Shown here: positions 26,492 to 35,151 of the stretch, in pieces | Position numbering within the stretch: the first letter of the stretch is position 1 | Layout: each line of letters begins with the position of its first letter | NCBI GenBank assembly: GCA_041659285.1 | Contig: JBAZYO010000009.1 | Span: 124,001 to 188,000, forward strand | Length of the DNA stretch: 64,000 bases | Origin: Vicinamibacterales bacterium | GTDB taxonomy: Bacteria > Acidobacteriota > Vicinamibacteria > Vicinamibacterales > UBA2999 | Reading direction: 5' to 3' | Position numbers and translations under genes: made by a program | The notes under the pieces: model-generated | What the model was told of the DNA's origin: nothing | The model's input: the letters and a program-made list of their open reading frames with translations, nothing else | The model's database searches: none

Positions 26492-27138
26492 GGTGCAGGG
26501 AGGATAGCGCAAAACTCGGCCAGCACCATGGCCGTGGCCCCCCAGACCTTCTCGCCATCGATGTCGTAGAACGGCACGTCCACCTCGATGATTTCGCCCT
26601 TGACCGTGCGCTGACGCCTTTCGCGCTTGATCACCGTGGGATCCGACAACAACGAAACCGGCGCCTCGATGATGCGCGCCACTTCCCACTCGGCGCGCTG
26701 GAACGACGGCCGGACGCGGGTGAGGCCGACGATCGGGTGCAGGATGTAGCCGCTGACGGGAATGTGGAGGGGCGTCAACCGCCCGAGGATCTCGACCGAC
26801 TCCGGATCCACCCCGATCTCTTCCTGCGCCTCGCGCACCGCCGCCGCCTCGAACGTCTCGCCCTCATCCACGCGGCCGCCGGGCAACGACACCTGCCCGG
26901 TGTGGTTCCGGAGTTCGGCGCCACGCACGGTGAGCGGGATGTGAAACGTGTCGTCGTGCGGATAGATCAGCACGAGGGCCGCGCCCTGACGGCTGCCTTC
27001 GGGGAACTCGAGGGGATTCCAGCCCAAGCGGGGGCTCGGCGCCATCCGCAGTTGGGCGTCGAGACCGGGAAGGGGTTGAGACAGCGCGTCCAGCAGCCGT
27101 CGGACCAGGTCGGTGGTCACCCTTTCAGGGTACTTCAA
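26488..27138 (-). CDS. Nudix hydrolase, CoA pyrophosphatase-like
   Basis: 216 residues if the TTG at 27138 is used; a GTG at 27120 (VTTDLVRRLL) would avoid most of the overlap with the upstream gene. The Nudix box is complete: GGRVDEGETFEAAAVREAQEEIGV. It is preceded by the NHTGQVSLPGG signature that marks the CoA/acyl-CoA diphosphatase (NudL, UPF0035) group, which splits CoA into phosphopantetheine and 3',5'-ADP. Cytosolic. Its stop overlaps the esterase ATG by 4 bases. Confidence 0.88.
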   Translation of the reverse strand: MKYPERVTTDLVRRLLDALSQPLPGLDAQLRMAPSPRLGWNPLEFPEGSRQGAALVLIYPHDDTFHIPLTVRGAELRNHTGQVSLPGGRVDEGETFEAAAVREAQEEIGVDPESVEILGRLTPLHIPVSGYILHPIVGLTRVRPSFQRAEWEVARIIEAPVSLLSDPTVIKRERRQRTVKGEIIEVDVPFYDIDGEKVWGATAMVLAEFCAILPAP

Positions 27139-27772
27139 GCGGCCGCATCAACAGTCCCGTGGTCGAGACACGGACTTCGAACTCGCCGGGCTCCGTCACG
27201 CGCACGAACGTGCCCGATCCGTACTCGGCGTCGAGCAGCGGCGCCAGGAACGCGTAGCGGGTGCGCAACCCGAACAGGTCAACCCGACGATCCGGCGCGA
27301 GTGAGTGCACGGTGCGGGCCGCGGATCGCTCCCGCTCGACGTCGTCATAGCGGCCGGCAATGCGATCGAGTTCGTAGGCGGTATGCAGGCCCAACACGTT
27401 GACCACCGGGCGCCACTTGAGGATGTGCGCGTCCACATACAGCGCGTCCCCCGCCAGCTCGTAGTAACTCGCCTGCGGGCGCCCGGGGATGTGAACGGTC
27501 GCCGAGAACAGCTGGGGCCCGAGCGGCTGCACGACGATGCGCGCCGCCAGATCCTCGCGCGTCAGCGCGCGATAGCCCTGCATGCCGACCCCGACTGCTC
27601 CGGCCAGCGCGCCGAGGGACAGCAGGAGCAATCCCATGAGTGTGCGCAGGATGAAGCGAAACGGCCGCTTCCGCAGCAGGGCGACCAGCCCGGCGACCAG
27701 GAGGATGCCACCCAGCACGCCGAGGAGCGCGGCGGCCAGCGTGAGCGGCTGGGTCGCGAGTGCCGAGGTCAT
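27125..27772 (-). CDS. Membrane-anchored protein of unknown function
   Basis: 215 residues. Two membrane helices (about 10-32 and 40-62) separated by the basic loop RKRPFRF, then a soluble domain of about 150 residues that should face the periplasm or cytoplasm depending on topology. The domain has ARIVVQPLGPQLFSATVHIP, SYYELAGDALYVDAHILKW and a C-terminal RVTEPGEFEVRVSTTGLL. Similar proteins are often annotated only as possible efflux-pump parts; I would not assign a function. Its stop lies inside the 5' end of the Nudix gene. Confidence 0.7.
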   Translation of the reverse strand: MTSALATQPLTLAAALLGVLGGILLVAGLVALLRKRPFRFILRTLMGLLLLSLGALAGAVGVGMQGYRALTREDLAARIVVQPLGPQLFSATVHIPGRPQASYYELAGDALYVDAHILKWRPVVNVLGLHTAYELDRIAGRYDDVERERSAARTVHSLAPDRRVDLFGLRTRYAFLAPLLDAEYGSGTFVRVTEPGEFEVRVSTTGLLMRPLEVP

Positions 27773-27778
27773 GGCCCC

Positions 27779-27784
27779 ACCGTA
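27779..27784 (-). promoter_or_regulatory. -10-like box of the membrane protein gene
   Basis: TACGGT on the minus strand, 6 bases before the ATG at 27772. It fits the spacing seen at other starts here although the match is only TAnnnT. Confidence 0.4.
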
Positions 27785-27806
27785 CCACGGGTGCGGGGAT
27801 GCGGAT

Positions 27807-28045
27807 TTAGTGACTTGGGGATTTGGTGATTTGGTGATTTGGGATCAGGATTTGGCGATTTGGCGATTTGGCGATCTGGCGATCTGGCGATCTGGCGATC
27901 TGGCGATCTGGCGATCTGGCGATCTGGCGATCTGGCGATCTGGCGATCTGGCGATCTGGCGATTCCAAATCACCAAATCACCACATCCCTCAATCAGTGT
28001 TCCAAATCACCAAATCACAAGATCCCCAGATCACGAGATCATCGG
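27807..28045. repeat. Octamer tandem array with inverted arm
   Basis: Fourteen perfect-length units of GATYTGGC lie at 27849-27960 (three GATTTGGC, then eleven GATCTGGC), preceded by looser GATTTGGT units from 27815. After 27961 the complement appears (CCAAATCACCAAATCAC), so the whole can fold as a long hairpin. The right arm ends exactly in the TGA of the M14 gene. The region holds no gene: frames across it only give WRSGDLAI-type octapeptide repeats. Confidence 0.95.
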
Positions 28046-30744
28046 CCGATCTGCCCGGCCGTCACCGCCGTGGACGGCCCATGGAAGATGGCGTTGAAGA
28101 TCAGCTTGAACGTCGCGCGCGGCTGCGCGCGGAAGTCCACCTGGCTGCCATAGGTCACGACGTAGCCCTTGCCGATGCGGAACGAGAGGATGTTGGCCTG
28201 ATCGCGCAAGTACTCCTCGCCCAGTAACCACCCGCTCTGCAGGATGTCCTTGGTCGGGTAGCGCGACACCACCTGCGTCTCGATGCCAAAGCCCGGCCGC
28301 AGGCGATAGGCCTGGTCGCCCTCGAAGAACACCGGCCACGCCGCGGGCATGCCCCACGCCACGGGGTTGTTGGTGTCGAACTCGTTCTGCAGCAGCGAGC
28401 CGGGGCAGAAGAACAGCGACTCCGGATCGGCCACGCGATCGCGGAGCGTCTGCATGAGTCGCGCGGGACTGCTGAACGCGTCGCGCAACGTCGCGTCCGT
28501 CGATGCCGCCACACCACCGCCCGCGGGCGCGGCCTGCGGACCAAACCGCGGCCGGCCTTCCGGCAGCGCCTTCTCGATCGGAAGGTCGAGCAGCTCGCGC
28601 GCCGTCTCCACCGCTGAGCCAATCGCGAGCAGCGTGCCGCCGTTCTCGACAAACGCGTGCAGCTTCTTCCAGCCCTCTTCACCCACGCCAAACGCCCACG
28701 ACCACTCGGCCGGGTCGTTCCTCTTCGGATCCAGGCCGGTGACAATGCGGGCCTTCGTGGTGTTCGACGGCAGCAGGATGACGTCGTACTTCGCGTTGAG
28801 GTCGCCGGCGAAGTCCTGGGACTTCACCACCTCGTGATTGATGCCGTACTGCTCGAGCATCCACAACAGCCAGCCGCCGGGCATGTTGCCGGCGCCCTTC
28901 CACAGGCCCACCTTGGTGGCGGGCTTGAGGCGGAAGCCATCCACCGCGGGCACGCGATCGACACCGGTGACCGGCGCGCCCAGCTCCTTCGCGGCCTTCT
29001 CGATGATCGGCTGCGCCGCCGGCGTTGACGGGATCACCCACGTGCCTGCGGCGTGGCCATCAAAGGCGCTGGCCGCGCGATACACCGGCACGTTGGCCTT
29101 CTGCAGCTCGGCAACGGCCTTGAAGAACCCGTACGATCCGGGATCGACGAGATACGCGCCTTTCGGCCTGGCTCCCACCGCGGTCGGCACTGGCGCGACC
29201 TTCTTCACCATCTCCAGCGACGCGTCGAAGGGCTTGTCGATCGCGTCAACCGTCACACCGGTCAGCATCCACAGCGTGTGGCCGGTCACGTCGTAGGGCG
29301 GCTCGGGCGGCCCTCCCGGGAAGATGCGGAGGTCCGGGTAGACCTGCTTCTCGAGCATGGTCTTGGCGAACCCGCCATAGGGCTGCGCGGTCTTCACCAC
29401 ATAGGATCCCGCGGCGTAGGGCTTGCCGTTGGCGCTGAACGGAGCGGTGGCGCGATGGATCTCGACGTCACCGAACTCCAGGATCTCCAGCATCTCGTAG
29501 GTCGCGAACTGATCTCGTTGCGCGGCCGGCACCACGAACGCGTAGGGCCCCTTGCTGTAGTTCACCCAGTCCTTGTGAACGGTGTAGAAGTTGTAGAGCC
29601 ATTCGCGCCCGTACTTCGCGACGTGCGACATGCCGGCCAATGCGGCCGTGACGCCGTAGTCCACCTGCTGGCCGAGCGTCCACGTGTCTTTCGAGTAGGG
29701 CACCGGGAACGTCGCCCGCGAATCCTGCGGCCCGAGCGGTTGCCCCTTCCGTGGATTGACGTAAGCGTCCGCCAGGTTGCTGTTGGCAATCTCGGTCAGG
29801 ATGCGCGGCTGGCCGTGATAGACCATGTACTGCCGCGCCGGCGACCACATGTCGTAGTTCTCCGTCCACGCGACACCCTCCTTGCCTTCACCGATCAACG
29901 CCGACGCCATGGCCTGTCCCACGGTCGCCTGTCCCAGCGCGAGCAGCGGATGCATGTTGGGGTCAAAGGGATCCGTGAACGGCGGCACGAAAATGCGCGA
30001 CCCGTTCGGTCCCTGCTGGTGCATGTCGTGGGAGATGATCGGCTTGTACTTGTTCTGCACCGCCTCGATGTTCAGGCGCGTCTCCTTTTGCGTGAACATG
30101 AACCAGTCGCGGTTGTCGTCGTGTCCGACGTACTTGTGGTACAGGTCCGGATACACCCGGTTGAACGGGGTGCCCTTGGTCTTGTACCAGTGATCGATCA
30201 CGAGGTGCTGCCCGTCGGGATTCTGCGACGGCACCATCAACACCACCGAGTTGTCGAGGATCTCCCTGATCTGCACGGTGTTCTCGGTGGCCAGCCGGTG
30301 CACGATGTTGATGATGGCCTGGCCGTTGGAGACTTCGGTGGAGTGGATGGTGGCGTAAACGAAGTAGAAGGGCTTGCCTTCCGCGGCCAGCGTGCGCGCC
30401 TCGGCGTCCGACAGCCCGCGCGGGTCGGCGAGGCGCCGGTTGATCTCGACGAGCCGGTCGAACTTCGCCAGGTTCTGCGGCGAGCTGATCCGCAGCAGCG
30501 GATAGCTGTTGCCCATCGTCGTCTTGCCCAGCTCCTCGTACTTGACGCGATCGGTCTGCTTCGCCAGCAGCTGGAAGTACTCGAGGATCTTGGGGTACCT
30601 CGCCAGCTCGCCGTCGGTGCCGATCTTGAACCCGAAGTATTGTTCGGGCGCCGGGACGCCCTGCCGGGCGGCGACGGGCGTCTGGACGAGAAGCGTCAGG
30701 ACCAGGCCGAGCAGGCCCACGGTGGCGAGGATTCTGGTGCGCAT
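28039..30744 (-). CDS. Secreted M14-family zinc carboxypeptidase
   Basis: 901 residues; signal peptide to about VAARQ. The M14 domain occupies about 45-400: zinc ligands H and E in ATIHSTEVSNG (near 131), the substrate-site motif VPSQNPDGQ, and a distal His in ISHDMHQQGPNGSR. The second half (about 420-900) has Rossmann-like segments (GGTLLAIGSAVETARELL, VILLPSNTTKARIV), resembling glutamine-amidotransferase-like domains often attached to these acidobacterial or Bacteroidetes peptidases. It likely trims peptides outside the cytoplasm. The stop codon is the first TGA of the octamer repeat. Confidence 0.9.
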   Translation of the reverse strand: MRTRILATVGLLGLVLTLLVQTPVAARQGVPAPEQYFGFKIGTDGELARYPKILEYFQLLAKQTDRVKYEELGKTTMGNSYPLLRISSPQNLAKFDRLVEINRRLADPRGLSDAEARTLAAEGKPFYFVYATIHSTEVSNGQAIINIVHRLATENTVQIREILDNSVVLMVPSQNPDGQHLVIDHWYKTKGTPFNRVYPDLYHKYVGHDDNRDWFMFTQKETRLNIEAVQNKYKPIISHDMHQQGPNGSRIFVPPFTDPFDPNMHPLLALGQATVGQAMASALIGEGKEGVAWTENYDMWSPARQYMVYHGQPRILTEIANSNLADAYVNPRKGQPLGPQDSRATFPVPYSKDTWTLGQQVDYGVTAALAGMSHVAKYGREWLYNFYTVHKDWVNYSKGPYAFVVPAAQRDQFATYEMLEILEFGDVEIHRATAPFSANGKPYAAGSYVVKTAQPYGGFAKTMLEKQVYPDLRIFPGGPPEPPYDVTGHTLWMLTGVTVDAIDKPFDASLEMVKKVAPVPTAVGARPKGAYLVDPGSYGFFKAVAELQKANVPVYRAASAFDGHAAGTWVIPSTPAAQPIIEKAAKELGAPVTGVDRVPAVDGFRLKPATKVGLWKGAGNMPGGWLLWMLEQYGINHEVVKSQDFAGDLNAKYDVILLPSNTTKARIVTGLDPKRNDPAEWSWAFGVGEEGWKKLHAFVENGGTLLAIGSAVETARELLDLPIEKALPEGRPRFGPQAAPAGGGVAASTDATLRDAFSSPARLMQTLRDRVADPESLFFCPGSLLQNEFDTNNPVAWGMPAAWPVFFEGDQAYRLRPGFGIETQVVSRYPTKDILQSGWLLGEEYLRDQANILSFRIGKGYVVTYGSQVDFRAQPRATFKLIFNAIFHGPSTAVTAGQIGR

Positions 30745-30750
30745 GCGGGG

Positions 30751-30756
30751 ATTCTA
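30751..30756 (-). promoter_or_regulatory. -10 box of the M14 peptidase gene
   Basis: TAGAAT on the minus strand, 6 bases (CCCCGC) before the ATG at 30744. Confidence 0.65.
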
Positions 30757-30761
30757 CTCCC

Positions 30762-30795
30762 GCCAGGGGCGGCACTGAAGTGCCGCCCTGCTGAC
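30762..30795. repeat. REP hairpin 3
   Basis: GGCGGCACT, GA, AGTGCCGCC at 30768-30787, flanked by CCAGG and CTGCTGAC. It lies just upstream of the M14 promoter and just after the next minus gene's stop. Confidence 0.8.
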
Positions 30796-30803
30796 ATCAC
30801 TCG

Positions 30804-31871
30804 CTACCCGCGCTTGCGCCAGCGCGGCCCGTGAATCGCGAGATCGACGGCGTCCCCCGGCGACTGCACGGCCAAACCATCGGCGCGGGCGTCGCGGACG
30901 AACTTGGCGTCCACCTTGTGGATGCGCATGCGCACGAGCTGCTCTTCCGAGATGGTCACGAAGCCGACCTCGCGCATGGCGCGGATGTAGTCGGGCGTCA
31001 CCTTGTGGATGCGGAACTTGACGAGCTCGTCGATGCTCATGCCGCCGAAGCCGAGCGCCTTCAGCTGATCCATCTCCTCGGGCGTCACCTTGTGGATGCG
31101 CATCTTCACGAGGTCTTCGGCGGGCACGTTGCGATAGCCGCGGGTGTCGAGCGCCTTGATGAACTCGGGCGTGACCTTGTGAATGCGGAGGCGGACCACC
31201 TCCTCAACCGACTGGCCGCGGATGCCGGCGGCCTGCAGCGCCTTGATGTTGGCGGGCGTCGCGCCATGGATGCTCATGCGCACGAGATCATCGACCGGGA
31301 TGCCCTTGTAACCCACCGCCGCGAGGTCGCGGATGAACTCCGGCGTCACCTTGTGGATGCGCGTGCGCACCACCTCGTCGATCGGCAGGTTCGGATAGCC
31401 GGCCTGCGAGAGGCCGCGCACGTGGGCCACCGTCACGTCGATCATCGCGAGCCGCACGATGTCGTCGGTGGAGAGGTTGCGGTAGCCGGCCGCACTCATG
31501 TTGGTGATAAAGGCCTGGTCCGCCGTGAACGTGTAGGTGCCGCTGCCGCGGCCCTGGTCGAACGACCCGGTGAAGCGGAACGTGCCGGCCTCGCGCGTCC
31601 AACTGAACTGGATGTTGTTGGCCGTGCTCGACAGTGCCGACGAGGGGAGCCCCGCGAGGTCGCGGAGCTTGACGCCGAAGCCCCATCGACTGTCGCCCGC
31701 GTTGCCGCGCAGGTTGAACTGCACGCGCGGCCCCCCATCGTCGTCCCGCCACGTGTTGCGGGAATCCGCGGTCCAGTCACCACGATACGTGGCAGGTTGG
31801 GCCTGGATCACAGCGGACCAGGCGACCTGCGCTGACAGAAGAGTGAGGGTTAGAACGGCGAGTCTTCGCAT
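30804..31871 (-). CDS. Secreted IHxVTPE-repeat protein
   Basis: 355 residues; signal peptide MRRLAVLTLTLLSAQVAWSA. GAGGT lies about 8 bases before the ATG. Residues about 25-115 form a beta-rich domain (DWTADSRNTWRDDDGGPRVQF). From about 120 to 345 there are about nine repeats of 25-27 residues on the plan IHKVTPEFI..L...GY....EDLV.MR. Such repeats also trail BlaR1/M56-type proteins in acidobacteria; their role is unknown, perhaps binding. It is the last gene of the sigma-factor cluster; one repeat (near 200) reads IHGATPANIKAL. Confidence 0.8.
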   Translation of the reverse strand: MRRLAVLTLTLLSAQVAWSAVIQAQPATYRGDWTADSRNTWRDDDGGPRVQFNLRGNAGDSRWGFGVKLRDLAGLPSSALSSTANNIQFSWTREAGTFRFTGSFDQGRGSGTYTFTADQAFITNMSAAGYRNLSTDDIVRLAMIDVTVAHVRGLSQAGYPNLPIDEVVRTRIHKVTPEFIRDLAAVGYKGIPVDDLVRMSIHGATPANIKALQAAGIRGQSVEEVVRLRIHKVTPEFIKALDTRGYRNVPAEDLVKMRIHKVTPEEMDQLKALGFGGMSIDELVKFRIHKVTPDYIRAMREVGFVTISEEQLVRMRIHKVDAKFVRDARADGLAVQSPGDAVDLAIHGPRWRKRG

Positions 31872-31924
31872 AACGGTGACCTCGAGCCTTTGGATGGTTC
31901 GAGGTCACCGGAGGGTTGGAATTC

Positions 31925-32743
31925 CTACCGCAGAACTTCCTCGAAGAACTTGAGGGCCCGGGGGTCCTTCGATTGGCCGAGCCAGAACATGGCCTGTTTG
32001 CGCACGGCCGGGTTCTTGTTGGTCCGGGCCTGCTGGATGAGCAGCGGCACCCCTTCGTCCCTGGGCAGCTGGCTCAGGGCGAACACCGCTTTCTTCTTCA
32101 CCTCGGTGTCGGGATCGTTGTCGATGACGGCGGTGATGGTGCCCACCGCCTTCTGCCCTGCCCGCTGTGCCAGCCAAAAGAGCGCCGAGCCGCGGACCCT
32201 GGTGCTGGCGTGATCGCGGGCCAGGCCCACCAGGCTGTCGAGCGCGGCCTGCCCCTCGTGCATGGCGATGGCCGTGACGGCCGAGTCAACCAGGCGGTTG
32301 GTGGCGGACGATGGCGCGACGAAGGTCTTGAGGTAGCTCAGGCTGTCGGCGGCGGACACGTTGGTGAACCAGTGCACCGCCTTGCCGCCGGCATCCAGCG
32401 GACACTCCGCGGAGTAGCTGCGAATCCGCGACACCTGCCCGCCCTCGACACGGTAGAGCACGAAGAAGAAGTCTGCCGGCTCGAGCAGCACGGGCGCAGT
32501 CGACACCGTGTTGCGGAAGTTGTCGTTCCAGAAGTCGCACATGTGGCGGTCGCCGTCGATCACCGGCACGGCGTAGCCAATCCACGTGGGCTCGGTGAGC
32601 CTGGCGGCGAGGGCCGGCAGGTCTTTCGCGAGGCCTGCCGACACCGTGTGGTTTTCGAGACGCCCGTTGCTCAACCGCGGCGTTTGCGCCGCAACCGGCA
32701 GCGACAAGGTCAGAAGCGCGAGAGTCGCAACCAGCGCCCTCAT
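31925..32743 (-). CDS. Secreted HEAT-repeat protein
   Basis: 272 residues with signal peptide MRALVATLALLTLSLPVAA. The first half (about 25-125) is a non-repetitive domain with two Cys (MCDFWNDN, AECPLDAG). The second half has HEAT/PBS-lyase-type helical repeats about 31 residues apart (ALDSLVGLARDHASTRVRG, KAVFALSQLPRDEGVPLLI, KQAMFWLGQSKDPRALKFF). HEAT repeats bind proteins. The ATG overlaps the TGA of the longer HEAT gene upstream, so the two are translated together. Confidence 0.85.
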   Translation of the reverse strand: MRALVATLALLTLSLPVAAQTPRLSNGRLENHTVSAGLAKDLPALAARLTEPTWIGYAVPVIDGDRHMCDFWNDNFRNTVSTAPVLLEPADFFFVLYRVEGGQVSRIRSYSAECPLDAGGKAVHWFTNVSAADSLSYLKTFVAPSSATNRLVDSAVTAIAMHEGQAALDSLVGLARDHASTRVRGSALFWLAQRAGQKAVGTITAVIDNDPDTEVKKKAVFALSQLPRDEGVPLLIQQARTNKNPAVRKQAMFWLGQSKDPRALKFFEEVLR

Positions 32744-34251
32744 TTGTTCAGGATCTCCATCAGGTAGTCGAGCGCGACCTTCGACTTCATCAACGAGAGC
32801 TTCGACACCATCTCGCGCTTCATCGCCGGGTCGCTTTCCTTCCGGGCAATGGCGACCAGCGACTCGGCGTTGTTCTGGATGAACAGCGAGTTGATCACCG
32901 AGCGCTTGATGTCGGCGTCCTTCTCTTTCGCGTAGATGCCGACCAGCGCGTCGCCGGTCTTGTCGCGCCCCATCGTCCCCAGGTGCAAGACCGCGCGGCG
33001 GCGGAGGTCGGGGTTGGTCTCGGTGTTGGCAACCTCGATCAAGTGCGCGGCATCGCCACCGACGAACAGCGACTGGAGGATCTGGCGCTTCACGTCAACG
33101 ACCGATTCCTTCTGGTACATCTGCCACAGCTCTTCACGCGCGCCCATCACGCCCAGCTGGCGCACGGCTTCCTGCCGCAGCTCGGGCACCTTCTCGGTGT
33201 TGGCCGCCGCCAGCACGCGTTCCTTGTCGCCGGCCACCATGAAGGAGCGGAGGATTTGGCGCTTGATGTCCACGTCGGTGGCGCCGGTGTAGATCTCGGC
33301 GAGCACCGCGCGGTTCTCACGGGTACCGTTCACGCCCATGTACTGGATCGCGCGACGTTGTACGTCCGGGTTGGAGCCGCCGCGGGCGACCTGCGCGAGC
33401 ACGGTGCGGGCGCGGACCGAGTTGCTCTGCGCCAGCACGAACAGCGCGCGCGCCTTCAGTTGTGGCGACGCCGTTCCCTGCAGGAGCTTCTCGAGCATCG
33501 GCACGGCCTGCTCGGGATCCGAGTGCTGCAGCCCCTGGATGGCGAGCAGCTTCAGCTCTTCGTCAGACTCGGCCTCTGGCCGCGGCGCCTGCCCCGCGTT
33601 CTGGCGGACCTGCAACTCGAGCGCCTTGGCGTCGGCCACCCAGCGGCTTTGCGGGTAGGTCTTGATCAACTGGCCAAGCGCGGCCAGGGCATCGGCCTGT
33701 TGGCTCAGCTTGTCGAGCGCATAAGCCTTCCAGTAGAGCGCCGCGTCCACCCGCGTCGCGTTCTGGGCGTCGATCACCGACGTGAACTGCTCCGCCGCCC
33801 GCGCCCACTGGCGCCGCTCGAGCGATTCCTGGGCGCGCTGATAGGCCTCGTCCACGCGCTGCCGGCGCTCGGTTTCCCGCTGCTTCGCCTCTTCAGCGCG
33901 CTGCTTCGCTTGTTCTTCAGGCGAGCGCTGTTCGTCCACGCGCCACACGCCGGGCGCCAGCACGGCGCGCGCGCTATCGATGGCCACCACCTCGGCGAGC
34001 CGGGCGGCATCGACCACGGCCGGCAACTCGGCGAGGTTCGCCAGGTTGGCGAAGTCCGCCAGCCGCGGCAGGTCAGCCAGCCTTGGCAGGGCCGACAGGT
34101 CGGGCATGGGCGGCATGGCCGGCATCGCGGGGATTGCCGGCATAGGGGGCATGGCAGGCGGCGGGGGAATGACCTGGCCGACGGCCATCGCCGGCATCGC
34201 CAGCACGCCGCAGGCCAGCGCAATCCGACAGGTGTTGATTACTGCTCTCAT
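32740..34251 (-). CDS. Secreted HEAT-repeat protein with Pro/Met-rich N-terminus
   Basis: 503 residues; GGAGAA precedes the ATG by 7 bases. A signal peptide to about AVG is followed by an unusual low-complexity stretch of PPMP/AIPAMP units and LADLPRLADFANLANLAEL leucine-rich repeats (about 30-75). Next comes a charged coiled-coil segment with EQAKQRAEEAKQRETERRQR, then a TPR-like helical pair (WARAAEQFTSVI) and about eight HEAT repeats from 225 to the end, each close to A-x-L-x-x-I-Y-x-G-x-x-D-x-D-x-K-R-x-I-L. Likely a periplasmic scaffold; partner unknown. Confidence 0.88.
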   Translation of the reverse strand: MRAVINTCRIALACGVLAMPAMAVGQVIPPPPAMPPMPAIPAMPAMPPMPDLSALPRLADLPRLADFANLANLAELPAVVDAARLAEVVAIDSARAVLAPGVWRVDEQRSPEEQAKQRAEEAKQRETERRQRVDEAYQRAQESLERRQWARAAEQFTSVIDAQNATRVDAALYWKAYALDKLSQQADALAALGQLIKTYPQSRWVADAKALELQVRQNAGQAPRPEAESDEELKLLAIQGLQHSDPEQAVPMLEKLLQGTASPQLKARALFVLAQSNSVRARTVLAQVARGGSNPDVQRRAIQYMGVNGTRENRAVLAEIYTGATDVDIKRQILRSFMVAGDKERVLAAANTEKVPELRQEAVRQLGVMGAREELWQMYQKESVVDVKRQILQSLFVGGDAAHLIEVANTETNPDLRRRAVLHLGTMGRDKTGDALVGIYAKEKDADIKRSVINSLFIQNNAESLVAIARKESDPAMKREMVSKLSLMKSKVALDYLMEILNK

Positions 34252-34289
34252 CGTTCGTTCTCCATGTCCGTTCGGCGCCAGGGCGGTAC

Positions 34290-34318
34290 GGCGGCACTGA
34301 AGTGCCGCCCTCCTGGCA
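34290..34318. repeat. REP hairpin 4
   Basis: GGCGGCACT, GA, AGTGCCGCC (34290-34309) then CTCCTGGCA, between the anti-sigma stop and the HEAT gene. It could separate the sigma/anti-sigma part of the mRNA from the HEAT part. Confidence 0.85.
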
Positions 34319-34352
34319 ACCGGTATTCAGTTTCGCAATTCACTCCGCGGCG

Positions 34353-35147
34353 CTACGAAATGGGGAGCCGCTGCGGAGGCCGATCGCCAGCCTCGCGATC
34401 GCTACGGGTTCGGTTACGCATCTCCGAGGCAATCACGCGCACGCGGAACAGCAGGTCCTGGGCGGTGATGCGCGATTTCAAGTCAGACAACTCGTTAGAC
34501 GTGACATCCGCCGGAGCGTTGGCAATCTCCAGCAGCACGCGCTCGAGATCCTCGAGCACGTCGGCGACGCCGGTGTCGCCCGACTGCGTGGCCGACTGGC
34601 GGATGAGGCGATTGGCCGCCACCAGATCCGAGGCGCGCGCCTGCTCGCCGGCAAACACGCCGGCCTGGTCGGCGTCGTTATTCACCAGTTCGGCGAGCAT
34701 CATCTGCGTGCGATCGAGGTGGTCGCCGACGGCTGCGTGCAGCACGCGATCGGGCGACGCGTCGGCCGCCACCGCGGTGTCGGGCGAGACGCCGGCCGGC
34801 ACTCCACCGGAGAACCGGCCGGCCATGAAGGCGACGAACACGAGCGCGGCGACGCCGCCGGCCAGCGCCCACTGCGGGAACCAGAAGAGGGAGCTTGTCC
34901 ACCGTAGCGCGGAGCGCGAAGGTGGAAGCTGTGGCTCGAGCCGCGCCCACACATCGCGCTCGAAGCCGGGACGCGCCTCCACCGGAGCCGCCGTCTCGAC
35001 CAGCGTGAGCACGCGACGCAGTTGCGCATTCGCGGCCTGGCATTCTCCACACCCGGCCAGGTGCGCATCGACGCGCGTCTCATCCGCGCGATCGATCTCA
35101 CCGTAGTAATGGAGGATCAGGTCTTCTTCAGAAAGGTGGTTGTTCAT
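34353..35147 (-). CDS. Anti-sigma factor with zf-HC2 domain
   Basis: 264 residues. The N-terminal zinc-binding anti-sigma domain has YYGEIDRADETRVDAHLAGCGECQ, i.e. H-x3-C-x2-C, plus an upstream His (HYYG). A single membrane helix (about 95-115, LAGGVAALVFVAFMAG) divides this cytosolic part from a periplasmic helical domain of about 140 residues rich in Asp/Glu/Arg (DRTQMMLAELVNNDADQAG), the probable sensor. It starts 4 bases after the sigma gene ends, the usual pairing. It would hold the sigma factor at the membrane until an envelope signal releases it. Confidence 0.9.
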   Translation of the reverse strand: MNNHLSEEDLILHYYGEIDRADETRVDAHLAGCGECQAANAQLRRVLTLVETAAPVEARPGFERDVWARLEPQLPPSRSALRWTSSLFWFPQWALAGGVAALVFVAFMAGRFSGGVPAGVSPDTAVAADASPDRVLHAAVGDHLDRTQMMLAELVNNDADQAGVFAGEQARASDLVAANRLIRQSATQSGDTGVADVLEDLERVLLEIANAPADVTSNELSDLKSRITAQDLLFRVRVIASEMRNRTRSDREAGDRPPQRLPIS

Positions 35148-35151
35148 ACGG

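Noticed and set aside
27849..27960. CRISPR-like direct repeats
   Set aside because: Units are only 8 bases and contiguous, without spacers or cas genes nearby.
27582..28227. Plus-strand frames with WRSGDLAI octapeptide repeats
   Set aside because: They are a translation of the 8-base tandem array (24 bases per 8 residues); there is no start context and no family.
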